Notes under the pieces: model-generated
Seen by the model: the letters and a program-made list of their open reading frames with translations, nothing else
What the model was told of the DNA's origin: nothing
Databases searched by the model: none
Program-made: the position numbers and the translations under genes
Origin: Dictyocoela muelleri
Lineage: Eukaryota; Microsporidia
Assembly: GCA_016256075.1 (NCBI GenBank)
Contig: SDVU01000678.1
Coordinates: 1 to 11,429 of the forward strand
DNA length: 11,429 nucleotides
Reading direction: 5' to 3'
Shown here: positions 1-7,577 of the stretch, one piece after another
Layout of the letters: each line of letters starts with the position of its first letter
Position numbering within the stretch: position 1 is the stretch's first letter

Positions 1-138
1 ATTAATACTATATTTCTATAGTTTTTTGACCGCTTAATGACATTCCCTCATTATTTATTAAAGAGTGACGTCAGCGGAAATTAAACCACGATACTTAAAT
101 TTTACATTCAAGAGTGTTAACCACTGAGCTATCTGGCC
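1..138 (-). mobile_element. tRNA-derived SINE, minus-strand copy, cut by window edge
   Basis: Read on the minus strand from 138 downwards, this matches the first ~137 bases of the plus-strand copy at 3310-3771 almost base for base. It has the tRNA-like head, the TGACGTCACTCTTTAATAAA stretch, the ATTAAGCGGT block and the CTATAGAAATATAG hairpin. The pol III A box (complement of 121-131, TAGCTCAGTGG) fits the tRNA consensus. The B box (complement of 77-87) reads GGTTTAATTTC instead of GGTTCGAATCC, so the promoter is probably dead. The 3' body lies beyond the window. The head abuts a minus-strand coding remnant, which it appears to have interrupted. Identification as the same family as 3310-3771 is direct from the alignment; calling it a SINE follows from that copy. 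Confidence 0.8.
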
Positions 139-139
139 T

Positions 140-538
140 TTGAAGTGCAATAGTTTATAATAAAATGTCTCAAATCATCATAATTTTTTATCTCATTTTT
201 ATCTGCTATTTTGTTGAATAAATACTCTTGGAATTTAAAATCACTTTGTTTTAGTACAGCAGCTATTTTCTCTTTTATATTCATGTTTATAAATCCTCGA
301 GATTTTTCAAGGATAAAAAAGTTTAATTTCAACTTCCTTCTCAGTAATATTTTTACGAAACATACCAAATGTTGTGGATACAGCTTCGGCTTTCTTTTCC
401 TAGTGTAGCATTTTCTACCTGTGTATTGTTATTCGGAGTTTGTTCATTGAAAAAATGAACATCCTTTTTTTCCTTGGTTTCTTTACCCACACGCTTTTTA
501 GAAGATAAGGAAGATAAATATACTTTTTTAAAAGACAT
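140..538 (-). pseudogene. unidentified broken coding remnant
   Basis: Two overlapping minus-strand reading frames (538-353 and 368-129) together give a lysine- and asparagine-rich protein-like stretch. The first begins MSFKKVYLSSLSSKK. The second contains MNIKEKIAAVLKQSDFKF and NEIKNYDDLRHFIINY, which look like real helical protein rather than random A+T-rich translation. I do not recognise the family and see no motif, signal peptide or membrane segment. The second frame runs a few codons into the SINE head at 138, so the SINE seems to have landed in this sequence and any remainder lies beyond the left edge. It could be a decayed host gene or part of another mobile element. Confidence 0.4.
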
Positions 539-540
539 AA

Positions 541-1701
541 AATTTATTAAAAAGTTTCATTATATAGTTATATTCGAAAATTTTCCTTATCTTTAAAGTT
601 TTTGTTTTGTATTATGAAACAAATTATGTTTCATTCCTAAATATAAAACTCATATTGTTTCAAAATACACCTTCACGATACTCAAATACATAAGGATACT
701 CCACGGTATCCTACAAAATAAATGTATTAATTATACCTTATAATTTAAGACTAATACATTGCCAATAAATAAAATTAAGAAGTATTTTATGTTCATTATA
801 AATATAAACTTAATTTTTAAATATTCTTTTCATAAACAATTTAATCTTTAAATTTAAATATTTAAGGTTTGTCGTTTTTTAGATAATAAATTTTGTTATT
901 TTTCTGGAAAAACGACTTTGGCGGTCTTCGGGATCAGGATTATTTTGGTATTTATAAAAAATTAAAGTAAGTTTAAATTGTCTTATAATTAATATCTACC
1001 ACTAAAGAGTAAATTAATAAAAATACGATAAATTTTTAATTTTCTTATTTACAATTTTTGTCTATATTGACAAAAGTTATAAGAACGTCACTATTTTAGC
1101 ATTAAATTTTTTTTTTAAAAAATGTGTCATCACTAGGGCAACCACATATATGCATTTGAATATGCATTAAAACAAGAAATATACATTTATCAGATTGAAT
1201 ATGTGTTTATGTATGCATTTATAAAATAAGATATATGTCCTATAATTATTGGTTAAACAATTTGTTTGTTTATTTTATAAAAAAATTCGGATAATAAACG
1301 TACAACGAAAGCCAATAGAAACTAGAAAATGCTATTTACATCTTTATAAGAGGTTCTTACAATTAAAATATATAAAAAAAGGTTATTTTTAAAAAAAAAC
1401 ATTATTTCTATTTGAAACATTACAATTTTTAAAAATAAAAAAAATTGAAAAGAGTAAATAATTTTTATAAGAGAGATTAATTGTCGAGAAATAAAAAAAA
1501 ATTCTTAATCTATTTCGATTATATTGTAATAAAGAATCATGTACTTTTTAATATTTTGTGGCGAGAAATGCCTTTTTTTTTGTTTATTTTTTATCTCAAA
1601 ATATAAAAACTACGTTCGAAACTTAATGATGTAGATGGAGTATTCAGTAGACAGAGAATTGTATACGGCGGTTATTTTTATATGGTTTTTTTTGAAAAAT
1701 A
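541..1701. other. A+T-rich spacer, no recognised gene
   Basis: About 1.2 kb of long A and T runs with stops in all frames. Three small things stand out. There is a short hairpin GGATAC/GTATCC at 694-711. A GC-richer islet at about 905-945, around GACTTTGGCGGTCTTCGGG, is open in more than one frame but has no recognisable product. Several ATGCAT words lie at 1150-1230. I see no promoter, tRNA or terminator I could defend. Confidence 0.6.
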
Positions 1702-1920
1702 ATGAAATATCGCTTTTCTCCATTTTATGAGTTGTATAATTTCTTTATAATTATTAAATCTTCTTTAAAATTTATGGATCAAGTAAAAGATCACCCTCTT
1801 GAAGTGATTTTATATTTGATCACAGATCGCGTGAGATATCATAAAAAATTAAAAATTTTGAAGAAAATACCCCGTATGAAAGAAAAAACAGTTGTGAAAG
1901 AATTGTTTTTTAGATGTTAA
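1702..1920 (+). CDS. 72-codon ORF of doubtful reality
   Basis: An open frame from ATG 1702 to TAA 1920 encodes a basic 72-residue peptide with the segments DQVKDHPLEVILYLITDRV and MKEKTVVKELFF. Its length is notable in such A+T-rich DNA, but I recognise no family and see no ribosome-start or promoter context. It ends seven bases into the apparent start (ATG 1914) of the Merlin transposase pseudogene, in another frame. It may be chance, or the remains of an upstream gene or of the untranslated part of the Merlin element. Confidence 0.2.
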   Translation: MKYRFSPFYELYNFFIIIKSSLKFMDQVKDHPLEVILYLITDRVRYHKKLKILKKIPRMKEKTVVKELFFRC

Positions 1921-2773
1921 ATAAATCTAAAGAGGATTTTTAAACAATTTTATAATTCTAGGTTTACTCCATGCTGAACAAAAATGTCTTTTTTTGTGAG
2001 GCAGAGAAATAACCAAAATCTGTAGAGACCACATGGATGAGTTTTGTTGGAAATGCGTCAATAAAATCTGTTAAGTTAAGAAAAATCATTATCTGTGAGG
2101 CATGACTCTTTTTTCTTCAGTTTATACAACCGCTATCCCAAATTCTGCTTATTATTTTCTGCTTGTCTTCATCAAAAAACATTTCCAAGTCATTTCAGAT
2201 TACTCAATTTCAAAAACTACAGTAAAAAAAATTTATATTACTTTTTGTCGAACAAAAGTAACAGAATAGCTATGTCATATACAAAAAAAATTGGAGGCCC
2301 GGGTATTGTCTTCTAAATCGATAATTCCTTAATTGCCAATAAGGTTAAATATCTTCGCGAAAGAAGCTCAAGAGAGCAAGTATGGGTTTTTTCGAATCGC
2401 TTATACTAGCACATCTCCTTTAATTTTTAATATAAACGTTTTAGAGGATAGATCAGCCGAGACTTTATTACAAATCATAGAGCGGTTTGCAGAAGAGGTT
2501 CATTAATTCATTCGGATATGTGGACAGGGTACAGAGAGATATCTACAAGACTTGACTTTTTTCACGAAACATTCAATCATATGTTAAATTCTGTTAAATA
2601 GTCAATGGTGTACATACACAACACATTTATTATTGTGGAATGTTAAAAAATGTAAAGTGAAATCTATGAAAGAAATAAAGAAAGAAAAAATTTAGCTTTA
2701 TTTAACTGAAATTATGTGGAAATCACGGAATCGTGATTGTGAGTTTAAAAATTGAGGACTGTTGATTCGTTAA
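1914..2773 (+). pseudogene. Merlin (ISXO2-like) DDE transposase pseudogene 1
   Basis: This is the remains of a cut-and-paste transposase of the Merlin/IS1016 (ISXO2-like) superfamily. Reading across frames shows, in order: a start like MLNKSKEDF at 1914; a degraded N-terminal region; a block at 2102-2268 containing VKKIYITFCRTKVTE; the signature IGGPGIV then ID (first catalytic Asp, codon 2320); SREQVWVF; EDRSAETLLQIIERFAEE; IHSDMWTGY (second Asp, codon 2515); NH; HTQHI; LWNVKKCKVKSM; and a C-terminus near YLTEIMWKSRNRDC. The third catalytic position, just after HTQHI (codon 2628), reads TAT, so Glu is replaced by Tyr. There are an in-frame TAA at 2314, further stops and at least five frame changes, so it is dead. 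Length (~286 codons) suits the family. No convincing terminal repeats were found. It belongs to a different subfamily from the copy at 7578-8433. Confidence 0.85.
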
Positions 2774-2775
2774 AA

Positions 2776-2865
2776 AAATTTAAAGTTTATTTTTTAGTTT
2801 TTATTTTTTTTATTTTTTTTTTATTTTATTGTTTATTTTTTATTTTTTATTTTTTATTTTTAACA
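2776..2865. repeat. T-rich (TTTTTA)n-like microsatellite
   Basis: An almost pure T tract broken by single A or G residues, with repeated TTTTTTA units at 2813-2862. It fills the gap between the 3' ends of the Merlin 1 pseudogene (plus strand) and the hAT pseudogene (minus strand), which face each other tail to tail. It could be slippage-expanded 3' untranslated DNA of either element. Confidence 0.7.
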
Positions 2866-3295
2866 ATTAAAATATCTCAACCAGGGAGTAGATATTTTAC
2901 TTGATCACAAAAAGAAAGAATAAATTTTAATTGATTCAAATCTATTTCTTTAAACAGTTAAAAAGCATCTTTTATAAAGAATATTCCATTGCAATTATCA
3001 TTTAAATATTTTTTTTCCAAATTCTGTAGTTATTTTCAATATTTACTAATTCTAAAATGATATCTTTATCTTCAAATGCATCTCGGGCATTCTCAATAAG
3101 AATACCATAATTTTTAAATAAAAAAAATTTCTTAAACTTTTCGAAAGATTTATAAATAGTATAAAACAGCTTCAAACAAAGTACCCCATCTGGTAAAATT
3201 CGGGTAAGGTATTTTGCCTATTTCTTTTTTTGTAAACAAATTGTCTATTCATTATTTTTTACAGTTAAATTTTTCATAGACGATACTAGTAAATC

Positions 3296-3309
3296 TACTG
3301 ATTTGTAAT
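3296..3309. repeat. target-site duplication, left copy
   Basis: TACTGATTTGTAAT, identical to 3772-3785 on the far side of the SINE. Fourteen matching bases directly abutting both ends is typical of LINE-type target-primed insertion. Confidence 0.88.
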
Positions 3310-3317
3310 GGGCCAGA

Positions 3318-3372
3318 TAACTCAGTGGTTAACACTTTTGAATGTAAAATTTGAGTATCGTGGTTCGAATCC
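3318..3372 (+). promoter_or_regulatory. internal RNA polymerase III promoter (A and B boxes) of the SINE
   Basis: The B box at 3362-3372 (GGTTCGAATCC) is a perfect tRNA B box. The A box at 3318-3328 (TAACTCAGTGG) differs from the TRGYNNAGTGG consensus at one base; the minus-strand copy keeps the consensus G there. The spacing is that of a tRNA gene. The head does not fold into a good cloverleaf: the acceptor arms do not pair and the anticodon loop lacks U33 in the best fold, so it is tRNA-derived rather than a tRNA gene. Confidence 0.75.
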
Positions 3373-3720
3373 CGCTGACGTCACTCTTTAATAAATAATG
3401 AAAAAATGACATTAAGCGGTTTAAAACTATAGAAATATAGTATTATATAACAGTTGTACCAGTGTGGTATAGCTGATTAAGACTTGGTCTAATATGAAAA
3501 TAAAACAGAAGGGACTCTTTTAGGTGTGGGGATGAGTGCGGCGACGAATCGGCAAAAAGTAGTGATAAAAAAAAATCACGAAAAAGCCTCTAATTACCTG
3601 TATCCTGCCGAGGCATTGATAAAACGAAAATCGCGTATACAGCTGGGCTTTTGGGTAGCTTAGGAAGTGACGTATTATTAGAACACAATGAACCAAAGGT
3701 CATAAGACTATGGTTGGAGA

Positions 3721-3735
3721 CAACTCTTCGAGTTG
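3721..3735 (+). other. stem-loop near the SINE 3' end
   Basis: CAACTC-TTC-GAGTTG forms a 6-bp stem with a 3-base loop, 36 bases before the SINE end. In several LINE-SINE pairs a 3' stem-loop is what the LINE reverse transcriptase recognises. That role here is inferred from position only. Confidence 0.5.
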
Positions 3736-3771
3736 GCAGCTATGTATGTTATCAGCATGTATTATAATATA

Positions 3772-3785
3772 TACTGATTTGTAAT
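3772..3785. repeat. target-site duplication, right copy
   Basis: TACTGATTTGTAAT, a perfect repeat of 3296-3309. It fixes the 3' end of the SINE at 3771. The hAT coding similarity continues on both sides of the pair. Confidence 0.88.
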
Positions 3786-4440
3786 TCCATCTTTTATTAA
3801 GAGCACAGTTATAAAGGAAATGAAACCAACAATATATATGTGCAAATTTGTTTGAAAATTTATAGCTTTTTACTACCATGATATCACATACGTTCGGAAT
3901 CTGTAATTAAAATTGTTTCTTCGTATATTAAAATCTTTAAAAACATTTTCGACATGTACTGAAATTATATTTGAATCAACACACCAGAGAAATTCTTTGC
4001 ATGCTGTTATATAAATTATCTTTGGGTCGTTAATATCGCCCATTTGAATATAAATTAAATTTCTTTTTGTTGAATTGAGCTCATAAATAATTTAATATAT
4101 ACTTTTTCCATACTAATTATTATTTAAAGTTTGATGTTATTTTTATAAAGTTTCGGAACTAATTTTCTTAGTGTAGTTTCACATGATAAATTTACACCGA
4201 GTTCTTGGAACATATTTGCTAGAATTATTTATTAATTTGTAGAGAGGTATATTTGAATTTAGAAAAGATTTTACAATAAGTTTTATAGTGTTTTATGACT
4301 GAATTTTTAAATTGTTTGCTTAGGTTTTTTATGCTCGATATTTTCTGTGTGTTTATGTTTGAATATGCTGAGTAACTTGGCTTTTACATTCCACAGCAAT
4401 AAGTGCGGATATAGCGTGCCGAAAAGATGGCACGATTCAT

Positions 4441-5454
4441 ATAATATTAAATTATTTTTGTCTAATGTGCATATTTTATAGATTTCTGTTTATTTGATTT
4501 TTTATATTTCATATCTTGGGTATAATTATTTTTTTATATTTAAATATTAAAAAAATTTATAAAAAAAAAAAAATCTATAATTTATTAAAATATAATTGTG
4601 AAGGAACCCATAGCAATTTTTTTTCTAATGAGTTCAAATTAATAAAATTCTAATAATAAAGAATTTATTAATTCATTGTAATGTTTTTATTAGTAAAATA
4701 TATAATACTATATTTCGGTTCGTTTTTTATGTAAAATATTCCATTTTAGAAAAAAAATATGATACACAATCTAAAAAGTTTTGAATTTCTTTGCTTTATA
4801 TTCATTCAGAAAGTTTTAAATTAGAATTTTCAAAAATTTATACATGAAATTTATATTTAGATAATTGTAATATGTTTTTTAAAGTAAAATTATTTGAAAG
4901 ATTATATTAAAGTTTGTATAAATTTTTATTTATTTGAATATATAAATAAAAAACATTCTGTTTTAATTATACTTATCCAGATTTTTATTAATAGAGCAAT
5001 AAATATTGCATTTAAATATAAAAATAAAAATTAGCATATTGTTTTTATATATTTTATTTATCTATACACATAAAACTTTTTATAATAGACATGGTGTTAT
5101 TATAAATGCATATGCGATTATTATAAATGCATATGCATTTATTATAAAAACCATATAAATATGCATTTTAAATCCTTTTGCATTTATATGAATTTTTGTT
5201 GATCTACTCATCACATTTAAAACATTTTTTTTGGCTTATAATATTTTAAAATTTAATTAATAATTGTATCATGTCATCACAATTAAAAAAATTTTTTTCC
5301 ATTAATTATAATTTATATTTTACCATAATTAAATTAAAATAAAAATTCTTTTGTTTAAAAAAAATCCTACATTGTGGTAGTCATCTTTTTTAACAAGCTT
5401 CATAAATGATATATTTTAGAATAAAAGAAATTTAACACCCCAATAAAAAAATTG
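4441..5454. other. A+T-rich spacer, no recognised gene
   Basis: About 1 kb of extremely A+T-rich DNA with dense stops on both strands. Apart from the ATGCAT-rich repeat at 5097-5136 I see no coding remnant, tRNA or inverted repeat worth naming. The left part may include the 5' flank and lost terminal repeat of the hAT element. Confidence 0.6.
5097..5136. repeat. 21-bp direct repeat, two copies
   Basis: TTATTATAAATGCATATGC occurs at 5097-5115 and again at 5118-5136, giving a 21-bp period. A partial third copy follows (TTATTATAAA at about 5139-5148) and more TGCAT words lie to 5185. The ATGCAT core recurs in the array at 9671-9806. Confidence 0.75.
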
Positions 5455-6620
5455 TCGTTTTTAAATCCAGTTGAATACAAAATCATACTAGAATATCTCT
5501 CACAAAAAATTGTTACCAAAGAAATTCAGTGAGATGTTTTAAAAAATTACTAAAAAAGTATAAAAAAAATAATTAGGAGAAAATAAGCCTTTATACTCAG
5601 AAGAAATGTATCAAAAAAAGAATACTTTGAAGTTTTTTCTTTAAAAATGAAATGAAAAGAAAAATAACTATTATACACCTAGATAGCCATCTAGACAAGA
5701 TATATATTCTAAAAAAGTTGAAAAATTCATATAGGTGTTTCTAGAGAAGATTCTAATTCTATGGTTTATTATTGTCAAATTTTTAGAATGTTTAAAATGC
5801 TTAAAACAAAACCGGAATACATTCCTCTTTTGTTTAGTCTACCCTATCAGCATGTACAATATATGATATTTACCTTCGTGCTTTTGTTTCTTTTAATAAG
5901 CGTTATAATTGGATACTACTGTGATTGTTTGTTATTTCAAGTTTTCATTTGCATTTAAATTGATTACAAAGTCCGAATTGCGGTATAAATGGAATTAAAT
6001 GATTTATTTATAAAAGAAGGATTTATTGAGACTGTTCATTCGGATAATAGAAATCAATTTAAAAAGCATTTTAATAAAAGAATTTTATCTTTAAATAATG
6101 TCCATATGGTTTAAATGCGGCAATGCACACGCAAGTCAAAAGATTCTGTTGAAAGATGCAATAAAGTATAAACTCGAATAATTTCATTAATAATAAGTTA
6201 TCTGAGGAAAAAATAAGTAAATATGTAAAAAATGTAAATTTATTACAATGTTGTCAAAGAGAAAAATTTGAGAATCTCTTTTTTATTTTGCAGGGAATTA
6301 GAATTTTTGACAAAAAACTGATCTATTAATTTCAATTTAGAAGATTCGTATCTCGAGCCTGTTCAAATTTCATAGTCAATGATATATACAGCGAAAAAAT
6401 ATAAAATCATCATTATCGTCACAATATTTTTAAAATATAAAAAAGGAGACAAAGTTTTTTTATAAAAAATTTCGATAATAACACGATGAATAAGAAAAAT
6501 TTAAAAATTACAAGTGATGATATGGTTTTATTGTTGTTGTGTTAGAAAAATATTTAGTTCTCCAATAAGTTTATGCTTAAAAGATTATTAACTCGTAATT
6601 AGAAAGATCATAGAGTATGT
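5455..6620 (+). mobile_element. fossil of a retroviral-type integrase element (Ty3/Gypsy-like or Ginger/KRBA2-like)
   Basis: A broken copy of an element encoding a retroviral-type integrase, related to the proteins often annotated KRBA2-like in microsporidia and arthropods. Parts in order: an N-terminal region near 5459; a zinc-binding region ending around CQIFRMFK (about 5773-5800); the catalytic core with a VHSDN motif (about 6034-6048) and the later SVERCNK motif (about 6145-6165); and a C-terminal basic domain beginning near YKKGDKVF (about 6436). It looks old, with on the order of ten breaks. No reverse transcriptase, gag or terminal repeats could be seen, so it may be an isolated integrase gene, an LTR-element remnant or a Ginger-type DNA element. 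Confidence 0.75.
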
Positions 6621-7202
6621 TTCTACAATGAAATAAACTAAAAATCACGAAATAAATCGATATATTTAATTAATATTACCTAATTTACTAACATTCGATT
6701 TTCAAAAAATATGGCTTTGCGCCATTTTTTAAAAATCGAAAGTATAATGTGATGATATAAATTTTTTATTTGTTTATATCTGTATTACATGCCTATTTGA
6801 AATAAGAAACATAATCTATGCTCTTACCAATTAAGACTTACAAATCTGAGGAAGGGTGGCTCTAAGCCGTTTGAGAACCTAAATTTTTATTACTTTTTAA
6901 TTGTTGACGAACAGCTAAAGAAAATACATAATAGCAGACTCATTTATAACAATAAATAAAATTTTTTTTTCTATTAATTTATAGGTAACTTTCATATAAA
7001 CATAATTTTTATCGAAAAATCTTTATTTTTTTCTTTATATTCTATTTCATGGATTCAATTTGATACAATATGAGATTATAATTTTTTTCTTATTTTCTAT
7101 GTTCATCTAAGATTTTTTCTTAAATTAATCTAAAATAAATTTTTCACGTATTTTGATTTTATCAACTTATGAACCGGTTATTGAAACACAATTTCAACAT
7201 TT
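6621..7202. other. A+T-rich spacer with hairpin and weak tRNA-like patch
   Basis: Between the integrase fossil and Merlin element 2. It holds the hairpin at 6696-6738 and, on the minus strand at about 6845-6788, a tRNA-like stretch: TCTTAATTGGTAAGAGC resembles a D arm and TATTTCAAATAG a T arm. The spacing is too short for a cloverleaf. Next to it, 6846-6880 is GC-richer, with a GGCT-AGCC mini-palindrome. No coding remnant was recognised. Confidence 0.5.
6696..6738. repeat. imperfect hairpin, ~18-bp stem
   Basis: CGATTTTCAAAAAATATGGC and GCCATTTTTTAAAAATCG pair around a TTTGC loop with one mismatch and a 2-base bulge. It could be a remnant of a small foldback element or a transcription-end structure; nothing next to it decides. 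Confidence 0.65.
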
Positions 7203-7500
7203 GGTACTAACTACTCACTTGATACACCAGATATTTCCAAATATATAAGCTTACAAAACCAAAAATTTTTTAAACGTATCTTGTCTTAATACTCCCGAAA
7301 GTATGTATTCTTTCTCATTATCTTCAATTTTTAGTATATTTTTTATTTCGGAAAATTTAGTTTCCGAAATAAAAAATATACTAAAAATAGAGATAATGAG
7401 AAAGAATACATACTTTCAGGAGTATTAAGACGAGATACGTTCAAAAATGTTTCGGTTTTATGTAAGTTTCTATATTTAGAACTATCTGGGTGTTTACTAA
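7203..7500. repeat. left end of Merlin 2: long palindrome
   Basis: Arms of roughly 135-140 bp (about 7215-7354 and 7361-7500) pair around a 6-base centre (7355-7360) flanked by TTTCGGAAA and TTTCCGAAA. Pairing is near-perfect for about 90 bp outward from the centre, through TTAGTATATTTTTTATTTCGG and the AGTATGTATTCTTTCTCATTATC block, then looser. The outermost GGTACTAACTACT is present only on the outer side, which shows that this is an element end rather than a separate small foldback element. Confidence 0.85.
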
Positions 7501-7577
7501 ATTTTTATCGGTTTTGCACTCAAAATTATATTTAATTAAAAAAACCTATGGTTCGAACAAAGAAATGTATTGATGGA

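Larger units (their letters stand above)
3310..3771 (+). mobile_element. tRNA-derived SINE, full-length copy (462 bp)
   Basis: A discrete insertion bounded by a perfect 14-bp target-site duplication. The head (3311-3383) is tRNA-like, with an A box at 3318-3328 and a B box at 3362-3372. It then has an A+T-rich linker with the hairpin CTATA-GAAA-TATAG, then a body (about 3500-3740) clearly richer in G+C than the surroundings. The body has a small GTGAT/ATCAC hairpin around an A tract and a CAACTC-TTC-GAGTTG stem-loop at 3721-3735, and the element ends in A+T-rich sequence without a poly(A) tail. A 45-codon ORF (MSAATNRQKVVIKK...) lies in the body but resembles nothing I know. Movement of a SINE depends on a partner LINE, and none is visible here. 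The insertion sits in the hAT pseudogene in the opposite orientation. Head similarity to 1-138 defines a family with at least two copies. Confidence 0.85.
2877..4440 (-). pseudogene. hAT-family transposase pseudogene, split by a SINE
   Basis: On the minus strand, pieces in several frames line up in the order of a hAT transposase of the kind often annotated CGGBP1-like or zinc-finger-like. There is a BED-type finger remnant KSQVTQHIQT.THRK (4385-4341), then LIVKSFLNSNIPLYKL, then FQELGVNLSCETTLRKLVP (4213-4123). A 56-codon open stretch from 4043 to 3873 (MGDINDPKIIYITACKEF, then FKDFNIRRNNF) follows, then a YKFSNKFAHIYC segment. Past the SINE come the TRWGT block (3194-3181, part of FTRWGTLFEAVLYY), then IENARDAFEDKD and LVNIENNYRIW (3130-3002), then EIDLNQLKFILSFCDQVKYL, ending at TGA 2877. 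Frame changes and stops throughout make it inactive, and the first acidic catalytic block is eroded. Without the SINE and one target-site copy it is about 1,090 bp. Family is assigned by recognition, without a profile search. Confidence 0.75.

Noticed and set aside
211-408. 65-codon plus-strand ORF
   Set aside because: It lies antisense to the better protein-like minus-strand frames of 140-538 and shows only A+T-driven hydrophobic composition.
3311-3383. A tRNA gene on the plus strand
   Set aside because: The A and B boxes are present, but the acceptor arms do not pair, the T stem is faulty and the anticodon loop lacks U33 in the best fold. The same head occurs in a second copy with shared non-tRNA sequence, which fits a SINE.
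1-3445. One 3.4-kb element with the two SINE copies as terminal inverted repeats
   Set aside because: The plus-strand copy extends to 3771 with its own target-site duplication, and unrelated transposases of opposite orientation lie between. Two independent SINE insertions explain it better.
3532-3669. 45-codon ORF in the SINE body as a real gene
   Set aside because: It has no recognisable family and sits in a pol III-type element; a GC-richer stretch easily leaves a short open frame.
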